Origin: DATFVJ01 sp963851085
GTDB taxonomy: Bacteria; Actinomycetota; Actinomycetes; Streptosporangiales; Streptosporangiaceae
Assembly: GCA_963851085.1 (NCBI GenBank)
Contig: CAWKNX010000018.1
Span: 1-64,000, forward strand
Length of the DNA stretch: 64,000 bases
Direction of reading: 5' to 3'
Shown: positions 48,720 to 57,968 of the stretch, one piece after another
Layout of the letters: each line of letters starts with the position of its first letter
How positions within the stretch are numbered: position 1 is the first letter of the stretch
Made by a program: the position numbers and the translations under genes
Notes under the pieces: generated by a model
What the model was told of the DNA's origin: nothing
The model's database searches: none
Seen by the model: only the letters and a program-made list of their open reading frames with translations

Positions 48720-49518
48720 TCACTCTCCTGGCCAGTTGGGGCGTCTCTTCTCGTTGAACGCCGCGATGCCCTCTTTTCTGTCCGCGGAAAGCGCCGCGGT
48801 CCGCCAGGCTGCGTCCTCGATGTCGAGGCCAGCTTCCAGCCCGGCGCCCCACCCTTGCCTGAGGGCACGCTTAGCAGCCTTAACGGCTACCGTGGAGTTA
48901 CCCGCGATCTGCCCGGCGAGGTCAAGTGCGGCGGTGCGCGCTGTGCCCGCGGCCACCCGCCTGTCCACGAGGCCGAGCCGCTCGGCCTCGCCGATCTCCA
49001 CCCGGCGGCCCGTCATGATCAGGTCGGCGGCCCGTGCCGGGCCGAGCCTGCGCAGCGCCAGCTGCGTGCCGCCGCCCCCGGGCACCAGGCCGACGGTCGT
49101 CTCGGGCAGGCCGAACACGGCGGTCTCGTCCGCTGCGATGAGATCGCAGGACAGGGCGAGCTCGAACCCGCCGCCGAGAGCGTAGCCGCTGACCGCTGCC
49201 ACGGCCGGCTGCGGCAGGCCGAGCACGGCGCCGAACACACCGCGGAACACCGTCCGCTGCGCCATGATCTGCCCGGTCGCTCATGGCGTTTCTTTCCTTG
49301 AGGTCCGCGCCCACGCAGAACGCCCTGTCACCCACGGCGCTGAGCACGACGGCACGGGTGCCGCCACCGCCCCGTTCGCTTGCCACCCGCGCGCACGCGT
49401 CGGCGAGCTGCGCTGCCATCTCGGTGTTGATCGCGTTGAGCGCGCCTGGCCGGTTGAGCGCGATCTCGGTGACGCCCGCCCGATCCCCGCTGTGCCGCTC
49501 GATGGTGACCAGATCCAT
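48720..49518 (-). pseudogene. Enoyl-CoA hydratase/isomerase family protein (one frameshift)
   Basis: Crotonase-fold enzyme, about 265 residues, from ATG 49518. ALNRPGALNAINTEMAAQL, then FCVGADLKER (oxyanion hole). An extra base near 49262 shifts to AQRTVFRGVFGAVL, AVSGYALGGGFELALSCDL (second oxyanion hole) and ETTVGLVPGGGGTQ (catalytic Glu region). With HMG-CoA lyase it suggests a methylglutaconyl-CoA hydratase role, but crotonases are hard to assign. Confidence 0.85.
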
Positions 49519-49590
49519 GGGCGCAGGCTACAGCTCCGCGCCGCCGGTCTCGTGGTACGCCCCGTTCCGTGCCGCGTGCCGCACACATGC

Positions 49591-49630
49591 ATGTGACGCG
49601 GCTGTCGCTATAACGACAGCCACGTCACAT
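49591..49630. promoter_or_regulatory. 40-bp near-perfect palindrome in a divergent promoter region
   Basis: Arms ATGTGACGCGGCTGTCG and CGACAGCCACGTCACAT (17 bp, one mismatch) around CTATAA. It sits 31 bp before the carboxylase beta start and 72 bp before the hydratase start. The left arm continues CACATGCATGTGAC (49584-49597), which recurs inverted at 31486-31499. Probable operator for both transcripts. Confidence 0.65.
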
Positions 49631-49661
49631 CCACGGTCGAGGATGCGGCGCGTTTCGCGCG

Positions 49662-51257
49662 GTGAGTACGCTCGCCATCGTGGACATGGTGGACTCAGCA
49701 GCAGGCGACAGTGGCCCCCGGGTGACCGACCAGCCAGGGCATCCGCACCTGGCGAAGCTCCGTGAGCAGATCGAGCGCGGCGGCGCGCCCAGGTATCACG
49801 AGGCCGCGGCGGCGCGGGGCAAGATGTTCGCCCGCGACCGCATCGCGCTGCTCATCGACGCGGGCAGCTTCACCGAGGACGGGCGTTACGCGAACGCCGC
49901 CGCCGCCGACCTGCCGGCTGACGGTGTGGTCACCGGCACGGCGGCCATCGATGGCCGCCCGGTCGCGCTGATGGCGAATGATTCGACGGTCAAGGCGGGC
50001 TCCTGGGGTGCCCGCACGGTCGAGAAGATCATCCGCATCATCGAGAAGGCCTACGGCGCCGGGCTGCCGATGGTCTACCTGGTGGACTCGGCGGGTGCGC
50101 GGATCACCGATCAGGTGGACATGTTCCCTGGCCGGCGCGGCGCGGGGAAGATATTCCACACCCAGGTGCGGGCCTCGGGCGCGGTGCCGCAGGTCTGCGC
50201 GCTTTTCGGGCCGTCCGCGGCGGGCGGCGCCTACATCCCGGCCTTCTGTGACTTCGTCGCCATGGTGGACGGCAACGCCTCGATGTACCTGGGCAGCCCG
50301 CGCATGGTCGAGATGGTGGTCAAGGAGAAGACCACCCTCGAGGAGATGGGCGGCGCCCGGATGCATTGCTCGGTGTCGGGCTGCGGCCACTACCTGGCAA
50401 AAGACGAGCGGGACGCGATCGCCGCGGTGCGGGGATTCCTGTCATACCTGCCGGGGAACTGGGAAGGCCGGCCGCCGGAGGCCGCGCCGCGCGAGCCGAA
50501 GCCGGCCGACCTGCGGGCGCTCGTGCCCGTCAGCGAGCGGCAGGCCTTCGACATGCGCCGTTACGTGGCGGGACTGGTGGACGAGGGGTCGTTCTTCGAG
50601 ATCCACGCGCTCTGGGCGAGGGAACTTGTGATCGGGTTCGGGCGGCTGGCTGGTGAGGTCGTCGGCGTGGTGGCCAACAACCCGATGTTCAAGGGTGGCG
50701 TGCTCTTCGTGGACTCCGCCGACAAGGCGACCAGGTTCATCCAGCTCTGTGACGCGTTCAACGTGCCGCTGCTCTTCCTCGCGGACGTCCCCGGGTTCAT
50801 GGTGGGCACCGCGGTGGAGAAGCAGGGGATCATCAGGCACGGCGCCAAGATGATCAGTGCCGTGTCGGAGGCGACGGTGCCGAAGATCTCCGTGGTGGTG
50901 CGCAAGGCCTACGGGGCTGGCCTGTACGCGATGGCCGGTCCCGGTTTCGATCCGGACGCGACGCTTGCGCTGCCGACGGCGAAGATCGCGGTGATGGGCG
51001 CCGAGGCAGCGATCAACGCGGTGTATTACAACAAGCTCGCCGCGCTCGACACCGAGGCCGAGCGCGAGGCCGCGATACAGCGGCTGCGTACCGAGTACGA
51101 GGAAGACATCGACGTGCTCAGGCTCGCCGGTCAGCTTGTGGTCGACGACGTGGTCGAACCCGAGGATCTGCGGGGCGAGCTGATCAGGCGGTTTGCCGCG
51201 GCGCGAGGGAAGAGCAGGGCCTTCTCCAGGCGCAGGCACGGCGTCACCCCGGTGTGA
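49662..51257 (+). CDS. Acyl-CoA carboxylase beta subunit (carboxyltransferase), second copy
   Basis: 531 residues from GTG 49662 (ATG 49686 possible). YHEAAAARGKMFARDRIALL, YLVDSAGARITDQVDMFPG, LFGPSAAGGAYIPAFCDF, GVLFVDSADKATRFIQLCDA, LADVPGFMVGTAVEKQGIIR and KAYGAGLYAMAGPGF match biotin-dependent carboxyltransferases. Facing HMG-CoA lyase and a crotonase, it may serve methylcrotonyl- or another branched acyl-CoA. Its alpha partner could be the subunit at 32147. The frame is intact, unlike the copy at 35473. Confidence 0.88.
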   Translation: MSTLAIVDMVDSAAGDSGPRVTDQPGHPHLAKLREQIERGGAPRYHEAAAARGKMFARDRIALLIDAGSFTEDGRYANAAAADLPADGVVTGTAAIDGRPVALMANDSTVKAGSWGARTVEKIIRIIEKAYGAGLPMVYLVDSAGARITDQVDMFPGRRGAGKIFHTQVRASGAVPQVCALFGPSAAGGAYIPAFCDFVAMVDGNASMYLGSPRMVEMVVKEKTTLEEMGGARMHCSVSGCGHYLAKDERDAIAAVRGFLSYLPGNWEGRPPEAAPREPKPADLRALVPVSERQAFDMRRYVAGLVDEGSFFEIHALWARELVIGFGRLAGEVVGVVANNPMFKGGVLFVDSADKATRFIQLCDAFNVPLLFLADVPGFMVGTAVEKQGIIRHGAKMISAVSEATVPKISVVVRKAYGAGLYAMAGPGFDPDATLALPTAKIAVMGAEAAINAVYYNKLAALDTEAEREAAIQRLRTEYEEDIDVLRLAGQLVVDDVVEPEDLRGELIRRFAAARGKSRAFSRRRHGVTPV

Positions 51258-51360
51258 ACCGCGTGCGGGAACGCATGAGCCAACAGCGCGGGGAGCCCGG
51301 CGGGTGCACGCCAGAGCCTGGCCGCCTTGACGATGTGGGCCGTTCAATACGCGCGCGCCG

Positions 51361-51372
51361 TAGTATCTGGCC
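51361..51372 (+). promoter_or_regulatory. Candidate leaderless promoter of the response regulator
   Basis: TAGTAT at 51361-51366 is 6 bp before the ATG at 51373, and no Shine-Dalgarno is present. Confidence 0.4.
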
Positions 51373-52044
51373 ATGACATCCGTTCTGCTCGCCGAGGACG
51401 ACACCTCCATCTCCGAGCCGCTCGCCCGCGCGCTGCGGCGCGAGGGGTACTACGTCGACGTCGCGCCCGATGGGCCGCACACGCTGGACCGGGCGCTCGG
51501 TGGCGGGATCGACCTGATCGTTCTCGACATAGGCCTGCCCGACCTGGACGGGCTCGAAGTGTGCCGCCGCATCCGCGCCGAGGGCCACGGCGTGCCTGTG
51601 CTGATCTTGACCGCCCGGGCGGACGAGGTGGACACGGTGGTCGGCCTCGACGCCGGTGCGGACGACTACGTCACCAAGCCGTTCAGGCTCGCCGAACTGC
51701 TGGCCCGGGTGCGTGCGCTGCTGCGCCGCGGCACCTCGGAGACGCCGGTGGTGCAGGGGGTGCGCATCGACGCGGACTCCAGGCGTGCCTGGCTGGAAGG
51801 TGCGGAGCTCCAGCTCACCACGAAGGAGTTCGACCTGCTCCGCGTGCTCGTGCGGGATGCCGGCAAGGTGATCACCCGCGAGCAGATCATGCGCGAGGTA
51901 TGGGACACCAACTGGTGGGGGTCGACCAAGACGCTCGACATGCACATCTCGTGGCTGCGCCGCAAGCTTGGCGACGATGCCAACGACCCGCACCTCATCA
52001 CGACCGTGCGCGGCGTCGGCTTCCGGTTCGAACGCGGCGATTGA
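51373..52044 (+). CDS. OmpR/PhoB-family response regulator
   Basis: 223 residues. Receiver domain with acidic pocket LLAEDDTS, phospho-Asp52 in LIVLDIGLPD, Thr80 and Lys102 (DDYVTKPF). Winged-helix output with LTTKEFDLLRVLV, KVITREQIMREVW and ITTVRGVGFRFE. The histidine kinase follows after 23 bp. Confidence 0.94.
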   Translation: MTSVLLAEDDTSISEPLARALRREGYYVDVAPDGPHTLDRALGGGIDLIVLDIGLPDLDGLEVCRRIRAEGHGVPVLILTARADEVDTVVGLDAGADDYVTKPFRLAELLARVRALLRRGTSETPVVQGVRIDADSRRAWLEGAELQLTTKEFDLLRVLVRDAGKVITREQIMREVWDTNWWGSTKTLDMHISWLRRKLGDDANDPHLITTVRGVGFRFERGD

Positions 52045-52067
52045 CCCGACGCGGGGGACGCTGAGCG

Positions 52068-53345
52068 ATGCGGCGGCGCCTACTGTTCTCCACGCTGGCC
52101 GTGGCGGTCACCGCAGTGCTGCTGCTCGGCTTGCCGCTCGCGGTGGTGCTGAGCCGCCTGGAAGTGAACGAGGCGGGGCAGCAGCTCGAGCGGGACGCGG
52201 CCCTGGTCGCCAAGGGCATGCAGTACCGGCAGCATGCGCACAAACCAACCGATCCGAAGGAGATCGCGGAGTCGCTGCCGGACCGGTATGTGATCATCAG
52301 GCGCGCGGGTGCGGCGACCATCACGCTCGGCCCGAAGCCTCCGGCCGGCAACACCATCAAGTCACGCGCCGTCACCGGGAATGTCGATGTCACCGTGGAG
52401 GCGGACGGCGCCGTCACCGGCACCAGGCTGACCAAGGCGCTGGCCCTGATTGGCGCCCTCGGCTTGCTCGCGATCGGGGTGGCGGTGGGCTTGGCGTTCA
52501 TTCAGGCGCGCAGGCTGTCCATGCCCCTTGTCGAACTCGCCGAGGCCGCCGAACGGATCGGGTCCGGTGACGCGCGCCGGGTCGGCCACAGGTACGGGGT
52601 GCGCGAGCTTAACCAGGTCGCGGAGGGGCTCGACCGCTCTGCACGGCGCGTCGCGGAGCTTCTCGCGGCCGAACGCGAGTTCGCGATGGACGCCTCGCAT
52701 CAGCTGCGCACACCGCTGACCGCGCTGTCGATGCGGCTCGAGGAGATGATCGCGGCGGCGGAAGAACCCGAGGTGGTGCGCGAAGAGGGCGCGGCGGCGC
52801 TCGCCCAGACCGAACGGCTCGCCAACGTGGTGAGCCAGCTACTCGGCCGGACGGCGCAGCAGGAGTCAGGTACGGCGCAACTCACCGGTGTCGACGACGT
52901 CATCGCCCAGCAGGTCGCCGAGTGGGAGCCGGCGTTCCGTCATGCGAACCGCAAGCTCGAGGTCATCGGGACGAAAGGGCTGCACGCGCTGGCCACCCCA
53001 GGAAGCCTCGCCCAGGTGATCGCGACCCTGGTGGACAACGCGCTCGTGCACGGCGCGGGCACGGTGGCGATCCGGACGTGGCCGACGTCGAAGTCGGTGG
53101 TTGTGGAGATCAGGGACGAGGGGTGCGGGGTACCGGCCGAGCTGGTGCCGCGGATCTTCGAGCGCAACGTCAGCGGCAGCCCGGGCGGGACAGGGCTCGG
53201 GCTGGCGCTCGCGCGGGACATGGCGGCGGCGGACGGCGGCCACGTCGTGCTCGTGCGGCCACGGCCCGCGGCGTTCGCGATCTTCCTGCCGCGCCCGCAG
53301 CGCGACCGCGGCAATGGCGATCGCGCGGTCAGCGGGCCCGCGTGA
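52068..53345 (+). CDS. Sensor histidine kinase
   Basis: 425 residues from ATG 52068. TM1 LLFSTLAVAVTAVLLLGLPL, a short extracytoplasmic sensor (about 30-123), TM2 KALALIGALGLLAIGVAVGLAF, then HAMP. The H-box is MDASHQLRTPLTAL with His211. ATPase has LVDNALVHG (N box), EIRDEGCGVP (G1) and GTGLGLALARDM (G2). Partner of the preceding regulator. The signal is unknown. The 3' end overlaps the convergent GtrA gene by 17 bases. Confidence 0.93.
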   Translation: MRRRLLFSTLAVAVTAVLLLGLPLAVVLSRLEVNEAGQQLERDAALVAKGMQYRQHAHKPTDPKEIAESLPDRYVIIRRAGAATITLGPKPPAGNTIKSRAVTGNVDVTVEADGAVTGTRLTKALALIGALGLLAIGVAVGLAFIQARRLSMPLVELAEAAERIGSGDARRVGHRYGVRELNQVAEGLDRSARRVAELLAAEREFAMDASHQLRTPLTALSMRLEEMIAAAEEPEVVREEGAAALAQTERLANVVSQLLGRTAQQESGTAQLTGVDDVIAQQVAEWEPAFRHANRKLEVIGTKGLHALATPGSLAQVIATLVDNALVHGAGTVAIRTWPTSKSVVVEIRDEGCGVPAELVPRIFERNVSGSPGGTGLGLALARDMAAADGGHVVLVRPRPAAFAIFLPRPQRDRGNGDRAVSGPA

Positions 53346-53967
53346 AGACGGCCCTGCTGGCCCTGCTGTCCACGAGCTTGCCGGAATCCGGCCGGTGGAC
53401 GGCAGGGTTGCGCTCCTGCCGCGCGAGCGGCGGCGGCTGCGACGCCTCACGGCGGCCGCCGCGGGCAGGTGCGGGTGCCGGTATGGGCAGGCCGGTGTGC
53501 GGATCGATCGCGGGCGCCCCAGCGGGCAGGAACACCCACTTCTTGTAGGCCCAGTACCTGAAGATGGTCCCGATCCCAGTGCCCGTCACCTGGGCCACGT
53601 TGTACGCGACCTGCCCGTGCATGCCGAGTGAGTACTCGGTAAAGCCGATCACGAGCAATGCGACGAGCAGCCCGACCCCGTTCAGCGCAAAGAAGATCAG
53701 ATACTCGCGTGCCAGGCCCGCGTTCGCACGGTGCCTGAACGTCCACACCCGGTTCCCCGCATAGGCGAAGGTGGCCGCCACCACGGTGGAGATAATCTTC
53801 GCGACGAGCGGGCCGAGACCAACGGCACCGTGCAGCGCCGCGGCACCACCCAGGTCGAGCACGGCCCCGATCGAGCCGACCACGCCGAACTTGGCCAGCT
53901 CATGGATGAGTTCGGCGGAGCGGCGGTACAGGCCGGCGATCGGGCTCACGCCGAAGGAGTCTGCCAT
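53329..53967 (-). CDS. GtrA family membrane protein
   Basis: 212 residues from ATG 53967. Four TM helices: FGVVGSIGAVLDLGGAAAL, ISTVVAATFAYAGNRVWTF (conserved NRxWTF), YLIFFALNGVGLLVALLV and VTGTGIGTIFRYWAYKKWVF. The family helps flip or process lipid-linked sugars for cell-wall polysaccharides. A 60-residue Pro/Arg tail follows. Confidence 0.88.
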   Translation of the reverse strand: MADSFGVSPIAGLYRRSAELIHELAKFGVVGSIGAVLDLGGAAALHGAVGLGPLVAKIISTVVAATFAYAGNRVWTFRHRANAGLAREYLIFFALNGVGLLVALLVIGFTEYSLGMHGQVAYNVAQVTGTGIGTIFRYWAYKKWVFLPAGAPAIDPHTGLPIPAPAPARGGRREASQPPPLARQERNPAVHRPDSGKLVDSRASRAVFTRAR

Positions 53968-54015
53968 GTCGCGGCCGCCGTTCCGGCATACACGGCAAAA
54001 CCCATGACCGTGTCT

Positions 54016-55494
54016 TTACCCCCCATGACGCCTGTCCGCCGTCTCGCGGGATTCATCCGGCGGCTCTGGCGTGCGCTGCCGCGGATGACCGGCGGGCGAA
54101 ATGGCGCGCAAAATGACGTAGAGCACGGCCGTGACGACGAATCCGACGGCGAAGGTGATGTCGCCAACGGCAGGGAACTGTTTGGGGACGACCCCGAGGT
54201 AATCCGTCTGGTTGGAGAACAGCCAGATCGAGACGCCCATGCCGACCAGCATCGACACCGGTCCCGCCAGATTGCGGTTTCGGGTATCGAAGAGCAGCGG
54301 CCCCACGTCCGTACCGCGCCGCAGCACCTGGTCGGTGAGGACCACAGCCAGCCACGGGGCGATCCAGTACGCGATCACCAGCAGGAAGTCCTCGTACTCG
54401 GTGCCCGCGTTGCCCAGGCCGAAAAGCGCGACGATGAAACCGGTCACCCCGAAGGCGAGCGCCACGATGGCACGCCGAAGTGCCAGCGGCAGCCTGATGC
54501 CCATGGCGACGAAGGAAAGCGCGCCCGAGTAGATGTTGAGCACGTTCGCCGCGACCGCGCCGAGCGCGATGGCGAGAAGGGTGAGATCAGCGATCACGGT
54601 CGGCAGATGGCCGGTGAATGCCCCGGTTGGCTGGCCGAGTGCGTCGCCGCCCGCGGTGACGGACGCGGCGCCGACGATCTCCAGGACGGCGCAGGACAGG
54701 AACAGGCCGAGCGCCGACCATACGGCGACCGCGCGCTTGCTCGTCTGCGGCTGGAAGTACCTGGTGTAGTCGGAGGCGTAGGGATTCCAGCCGACCGCGT
54801 AGCCGTAAGCGGCGCTCATGGCGAGCAGGAACCCGCCGGTGCCGCCGCCGTGACTGGCCGTACCCGGGTGCGACTTGGTGAGGATGATCACCGATGCGAT
54901 GACGAAGATGATGCCGAGCACGGGAAAGGCGTAACGTTCGAAGGTCTGCACCAGGTTGTAGCCGAAGAACGCGATCACCACCTGCAGCACCACGACGATG
55001 ACCAGGCAGGCGGCCCTGGGCAGGTGGGTGAGGGTGTTCAGCGCGAACGCCCCGCTCACGCTGTTCACCGCGAACCAGCCGATGCCCGCCGTCACCGCGT
55101 TGAGCCCGGCGGGCAGTGCGTTGCCCCAGTACCCGAACCCGAGCCGGCTGATCACCATCTGCGGCACGCCCATCGAGGGCCCGCGCATCGACAGGATGCC
55201 GTGGGTGATCGCCCCGAGCGCGCTGCCAAGGACGATCGCCAGGGCGGCCTGCCAGAAGCCGACGCCGAACACGGCGACCGCGAGCACGCCGACGAAGATC
55301 GTGGCGAATTCCAGGTTCGGCGACGTCCAGGTCCAGAAGAGCTGCAGTGGATGGCCGTGCCGCTCCCGCAGCGGGATGAACTCGGCGCCGCCGGGCTCGA
55401 CCGCGGCGACGCGGTCCCCGTACTCGCCCTCGCGGACGAGGACACCGACCGGTGCGCTCTGCTCACCCATGTCCGGTTGGTTCCGCGTAACCAT
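54016..55494 (-). CDS. NCS1-family nucleobase permease
   Basis: 492 residues from ATG 55494, with AAGGAG upstream. About twelve TM helices. The family region FWTWTSPNLEFATIFVG, MGVPQMVISRLGFGYWGN and GYAVGWNPYASDYTRYF (substrate-site WNPYASDY) matches purine/cytosine permeases. It is a sodium- or proton-coupled importer. Divergent from purK across 122 bp, a sensible pairing of nucleobase uptake with purine synthesis. Confidence 0.9.
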   Translation of the reverse strand: MVTRNQPDMGEQSAPVGVLVREGEYGDRVAAVEPGGAEFIPLRERHGHPLQLFWTWTSPNLEFATIFVGVLAVAVFGVGFWQAALAIVLGSALGAITHGILSMRGPSMGVPQMVISRLGFGYWGNALPAGLNAVTAGIGWFAVNSVSGAFALNTLTHLPRAACLVIVVVLQVVIAFFGYNLVQTFERYAFPVLGIIFVIASVIILTKSHPGTASHGGGTGGFLLAMSAAYGYAVGWNPYASDYTRYFQPQTSKRAVAVWSALGLFLSCAVLEIVGAASVTAGGDALGQPTGAFTGHLPTVIADLTLLAIALGAVAANVLNIYSGALSFVAMGIRLPLALRRAIVALAFGVTGFIVALFGLGNAGTEYEDFLLVIAYWIAPWLAVVLTDQVLRRGTDVGPLLFDTRNRNLAGPVSMLVGMGVSIWLFSNQTDYLGVVPKQFPAVGDITFAVGFVVTAVLYVILRAISPAGHPRQRTPEPPDESRETADRRHGG

Positions 55495-55616
55495 CGGCGG
55501 GCTCCTTCCGCGGTGGCATGATCTGCGCGCGCACGGAAAGCATCCCATTACCGTGTTGACTGAATGTAGACGCCGCCAGCGGATTGGCTGGTGGTGGGCG
55601 GTTAGGCTTGCTGGCC

Positions 55617-56804
55617 GTGACAGCACAGCCCGCGCGAGCGCCGGTCGTTGGCATGGTCGGCGGTGGCCAGCTCGCCCGGATGACCCATCTGGCGGCCGCC
55701 GCCCTGGGCATCAGGCTGCGGATCCTGGCCTCCTCGCCCGGCGACAGCGCCGTGCAGGTCTGCCCCGACGTCTCGGTCGGAGATCATACTTCCCTCGCTG
55801 ACCTGCGGGAATTCGCCGCCTCCTGCGACGTGCTCACGTTCGACCACGAGCACGTCCCCAGCGAGCACGTGGCCGCCCTTGAGCGCGCGGGCGTGTGCGT
55901 CCGCCCGGGTGCCGAGACGCTGCGGCACGCGCAGGACAAGCTGGTGATGCGCGATTGGCTGGCCGCGCTCGGGCTGCCGTGCCCGCGTTACCGCCCGGTG
56001 CGCACCCTGGACGAGGTGCGGGAGTTCGCCGGCTCCGGGGCCTGGCCCGTGGTGCTCAAGGCGGTCCGCGGCGGGTACGACGGCAGAGGGGTGTGGGTGT
56101 GCCGCTCGCCCGGCGAAGCGGCCGGGGTGCTCGATGGCACCCGGGCACACGGCATCGCGCTGATCGCCGAGGAGCACGTGCCGTTCCGGCGGGAACTCGC
56201 CGCGCTGGTCGCGCGCTCGCCGCACGGGCAGGGCGCCGCCTTTCCCGTGGTGCAGACGGTGCAGCGCGACGGCATCTGCCATGAGGTGTTCGGGCCCGCC
56301 CCCGGCCTCGACTCAGCTGGCGCGGCCCGGATACAGGAACTGGCGTTGCGGATCGCGGTCGAGCTTGGCGTGACCGGGCTGCTCGCGGTGGAGCTCTTCG
56401 AGACCGCGGACGGGCTGCTGGTGAACGAGCTTGCGATGCGGCCGCACAACAGCGGGCACTGGACCATCGAGGGCGCCAGGACATCTCAGTTCGAGCAGCA
56501 CCTGCGGGCCGTGCTCGACCTGCCGCTCGGCGCCCCGCGGCTCGCGGCGCCACAGGTCGCGATGGCGAACGTCTTCGGTGGGGACGAGCGCGACTCGGCC
56601 GCAGACGTGTTCGCCAGGTACGTGCACGTGATGGCCGCCGATCCGGGTGTGAAGGTCCACCTCTACGGCAAGCAGCCGCGTCCTGGCCGGAAGATCGGGC
56701 ACGTCACCGTGCCAGGTGACGCGGGCGATGACATGGCCGCGCTGCGCAAGCGGGCCCGCCGCGCGGCCGGCTACCTGGGCAGCGAACGCGAGGAGGGGCC
56801 ATGA
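55617..56804 (+). CDS. purK: 5-(carboxyamino)imidazole ribonucleotide synthase
   Basis: ATP-grasp enzyme, AIR to N5-CAIR. 395 residues from GTG 55617. GMVGGGQLARM, LTFDHEHVPSEHVAAL, LKAVRGGYDGRGVWV, LAVELFETADGLLVNELAMRPHNSGH (in two parts) and VHLYGKQPRPGRKIGHV are typical. A TAGGCT box at 55603-55608 fits a leaderless start at the GTG. purE follows after 196 bp. Confidence 0.93.
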   Translation: MTAQPARAPVVGMVGGGQLARMTHLAAAALGIRLRILASSPGDSAVQVCPDVSVGDHTSLADLREFAASCDVLTFDHEHVPSEHVAALERAGVCVRPGAETLRHAQDKLVMRDWLAALGLPCPRYRPVRTLDEVREFAGSGAWPVVLKAVRGGYDGRGVWVCRSPGEAAGVLDGTRAHGIALIAEEHVPFRRELAALVARSPHGQGAAFPVVQTVQRDGICHEVFGPAPGLDSAGAARIQELALRIAVELGVTGLLAVELFETADGLLVNELAMRPHNSGHWTIEGARTSQFEQHLRAVLDLPLGAPRLAAPQVAMANVFGGDERDSAADVFARYVHVMAADPGVKVHLYGKQPRPGRKIGHVTVPGDAGDDMAALRKRARRAAGYLGSEREEGP

Positions 56805-57000
56805 GACACGTCCTGTCCGGTCCGCCGTGCCGCCGCCACCCCACCTGAGCAAGGCGCGCCCGCGACCGCCGGTGCAAGCCTTCCCCTACAAGGCCCGCCC
56901 TCCCTTGGGGGCGTTGCCCTACTGACGATCTTGGCACGTTGTCAAGACGTGGGGCAGGGGTGAACGAGATTCTGTGGATAACTGAGCGGGAGGCAATGAC

Positions 57001-57525
57001 GTGGGCGTGCTTGTGGGCATCGTGATGGGCAGCGACTCCGACTGGCCGGTCATGCGGGCGGCGGCGGAGGCCGTGGCCGAGTTCGGGGTCGGCCACGAGG
57101 TGGACGTGGTCTCCGCGCACCGGATGCCGCACGAGATGCTCGCGTACGGTTCAGGCGCCGCGGCGCGCGGGCTGCGGGTGATCATCGCGGGCGCGGGCGG
57201 TGCGGCGCACCTGCCCGGCATGCTCGCCTCGGTGACCCCGTTGCCTGTGATCGGTGTGCCGGTGCCGCTGAAGTACCTCGACGGGCTTGATTCGCTGCTT
57301 TCCATCGTGCAGATGCCCGCGGGCGTCCCGGTGGCAGCGGTCGCAGTGGGCGGCGCGCGGAACGCCGGGCTGCTCGCGGTCCGCATCCTCGCGGCCGCCG
57401 ATGACGGGCTGCGTGCGCAGATGACCGCCTTCCAGGCGCGGCTGAAGGAGCAGGCGATGGCCAAGGGCGCCGCGCTGCGTGCCGCGCGCGAACCTTCGGC
57501 CAGCGGGCCGGCCGAAGGCCACTGA
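57001..57525 (+). CDS. purE: N5-CAIR mutase
   Basis: N5-CAIR to CAIR, class I PurE. 174 residues from GTG 57001, GGGAGG upstream. IVMGSDSDWPVM, VDVVSAHRMPHEMLAY (catalytic His), VIIAGAGGAAHLPGM and VGVPVPLKYLDGLDSLLSIVQMP-type sequence are visible. Acts directly after PurK. Confidence 0.95.
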   Translation: MGVLVGIVMGSDSDWPVMRAAAEAVAEFGVGHEVDVVSAHRMPHEMLAYGSGAAARGLRVIIAGAGGAAHLPGMLASVTPLPVIGVPVPLKYLDGLDSLLSIVQMPAGVPVAAVAVGGARNAGLLAVRILAAADDGLRAQMTAFQARLKEQAMAKGAALRAAREPSASGPAEGH

Positions 57526-57589
57526 CCGCCCCAGCGGCCCCCCGGGCCCGCGCGCACGCGGTGGCGGGTGCGGCGGATTCTTCTCCCTT

Positions 57590-57705
57590 ACGGCTGCCGT
57601 GTGGCGCGCCGGCCGGGGGTTGCGGGCGTCGTCCCCCGGGGTGGCAGAGCCCTAAGGCTGCCGCGGATGCGGCGGCGGCTGGCGCGGGGGTGATTCCGGG
57701 GGCCT
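57590..57705. repeat. GC-rich hairpin module (family B), inverted copies
   Basis: TTACGGCTGCCG at 57591, GGGGGTTGCGGGCGTCGTCCCCC, and GGCTGCCGCGGATGCGGCGG followed by CTGGCGCGGGGGTGATTCC. Read on the minus strand this matches the 47715-47760 copy. It directly precedes the MITE-like element. Confidence 0.65.
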
Positions 57706-57924
57706 TTCATGATCACGGTAACTTTCCGGCGGTATGGAGGCTGTCGCGTAACCCTGTCCAGGCCATCGGCAACAGGCCCGAGTGGAGCGTGGATCCCAGT
57801 TTTTGGGCCTCTGAGCCTGCTGAGTGGAGATCATCGACGCAACACGCCGCACAAAATGAGCTTGACTTTCAAGATCACGAATTGTGCGACAGCCTCTATG
57901 CGCAGAATAGTTACCGCGATCATG
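57706..57924. mobile_element. 219-bp MITE-like element with nested terminal inverted repeats
   Basis: Ends carry TTCATGATCACGGTAAC and GTTACCGCGATCATG, the same ends as the 57-bp palindrome. Inside, a second inverted pair (GGAGGCTGTCGCG near 57737 and TGCGACAGCCTC near 57885) continues the arms to about 45 bp. The 110-130 bp interior is less GC-rich and has no ORF. It looks like a full-length version of which the 57-bp units are deletion derivatives (inference). Confidence 0.65.
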
Positions 57925-57968
57925 GGGCGGGGCCCTGGCGGGCGTGGCGCGATGCGCCGGCGTCGCAC

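Noticed and set aside
53731..55521. Long plus-strand ORF opposite GtrA and the NCS1 permease
   Set aside because: Arg/Asp/Gln/His-rich shadow with no membrane or enzyme motif.
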